From: JAWLGW01 sp964569055
GTDB taxonomy: Bacteria; Planctomycetota; J058
Assembly: GCA_964569055.1 (NCBI GenBank)
Contig: CAZMSZ010000437.1
Span: 1-5,964 of the forward strand
Direction: 5' to 3'
Length of the DNA: 5,964 bases
Shown here: in pieces, positions 5,680-5,964 of the stretch
Numbering within the stretch: position 1 is the first letter of the stretch
How the letters are laid out: the number at the start of each line of letters is the position of its first letter
Position numbers and translations under genes: made by a program
Notes under the pieces: model-generated
Told to the model about the DNA's origin: nothing
Database searches by the model: none
What the model saw: only the letters and a program-made list of their open reading frames with translations

Positions 5680-5964
5680 TGCGGTTCGCGTTGTTCTATC
5701 ACTCGCTGGAGTCGGACTGGAACCACGGCAACGCCCACTTCCTGCGCGGCGTCGCGCGCGAGCTCCTGGTGCGCGGGCACGAGGTGCAGGTGTGGGAGCC
5801 GCAGGGCGGCTGGAGCCGGGCCAACCTGCTGAGCGAGCACGGGCCCGCCGCGCTGACCGCGTTCGCGGCCGTCTACCCGGAGCTGCGCGCGCGCCACTAC
5901 GCGCCCGACCCCGACCTCGTCCGGCTGGAGGGCATGGTCGAGGGGGCCGACGTGGTGATCGTGC
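5679..5964 (+). CDS. Probable glycosyltransferase (CgeB/GT-B-like), N-terminal part, cut by window end
   Basis: The ATG at 5679 shares its A with the stop of the upstream gene and is preceded by a good ribosome binding site. The frame stays open for 95 codons to the window edge. The start MRFALFYHSL, followed by HGNAHFLRGVARELLVRGHEV (about 16-36), is the first beta strand, glycine-containing loop and helix of a GT-B acceptor domain: in this fold a 'GN' or 'GG' loop precedes the helix ending in 'RGHxV'. WEPQGGWSRANL and the final GADVVIV strand (about 89-95) continue the alternating pattern. From memory, close relatives with the HSLxSDWNHGNAHFLRG signature sit in sugar-nucleotide clusters like this one and are annotated as glycosyltransferases, some CgeB-like. 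The donor-binding half is missing, so activity, donor and length cannot be judged. No membrane segment is seen in the visible part. Confidence 0.7.
   Translation, partial: MRFALFYHSLESDWNHGNAHFLRGVARELLVRGHEVQVWEPQGGWSRANLLSEHGPAALTAFAAVYPELRARHYAPDPDLVRLEGMVEGADVVIV

Noticed and set aside
4861..5897. Minus-strand open frames opposite the two glycosyltransferases
   Set aside because: Low-complexity Arg/Ala/Gly translations with no family resemblance, lying over strongly supported + strand genes.
1..5964. CRISPR array, tRNA/rRNA genes, insertion sequence ends, attachment sites
   Set aside because: Looked for spaced repeats, terminal inverted repeats and tRNA-like arms; none was found beyond what the GC-rich coding sequence produces.

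Overview
The window is a very GC-rich, tightly packed, single-strand (+) stretch of bacterial chromosome. Six protein-coding genes follow one another with almost no spacing. Composition (GC well above 70%, with third codon positions almost all G or C) fits groups such as Myxococcota, Actinomycetota or a GC-rich proteobacterium. Nothing here, such as rRNA or tRNA, fixes the taxon.

Layout, left to right: (1) the C-terminal end of a medium-chain, zinc-type alcohol dehydrogenase (1-201); (2) a Gfo/Idh/MocA-family NAD(P)-dependent oxidoreductase (198-1328); (3) after a 53-base gap, an extended-SDR nucleotide-sugar epimerase/dehydratase of the dTDP-L-rhamnose 4-epimerase-like type (1382-2506); (4) a 659-residue two-domain protein (2516-4495), whose first ~300 residues look like a degenerate (beta/alpha)8 barrel and whose last ~350 are a CDP-paratose/CDP-tyvelose 2-epimerase-like SDR; (5) a GT-B, family-4-type glycosyltransferase (4492-5679); (6) the N-terminal part of a second probable glycosyltransferase (from 5679, cut by the window end). 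Junctions 1/2 and 4/5 are four-base GTGA overlaps and junction 5/6 is a one-base TGATG overlap. Gaps are 9 bases at 3/4 and 53 bases at 2/3. This points to one polycistronic, translationally coupled operon extending beyond both ends of the window.

Together the genes look like part of a glycan biosynthesis module. Two oxidoreductases and two NAD-dependent epimerases would make or modify one or more unusual sugar nucleotides, and two glycosyltransferases would transfer sugars to an unidentified acceptor. No polymerase, flippase or transporter is visible here, so the product (cell-surface polysaccharide, glycolipid or glycosylated metabolite) cannot be named.

The most unusual item is the fusion in gene 4. 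An apparent clan GH-A-like barrel has lost both expected catalytic glutamates (by hand alignment) and is joined without any internal start codon to a well-conserved sugar-nucleotide epimerase. No RNA genes, mobile elements, CRISPR arrays, convincing promoters or terminators were seen, and there is no gene-free stretch longer than 53 bases.
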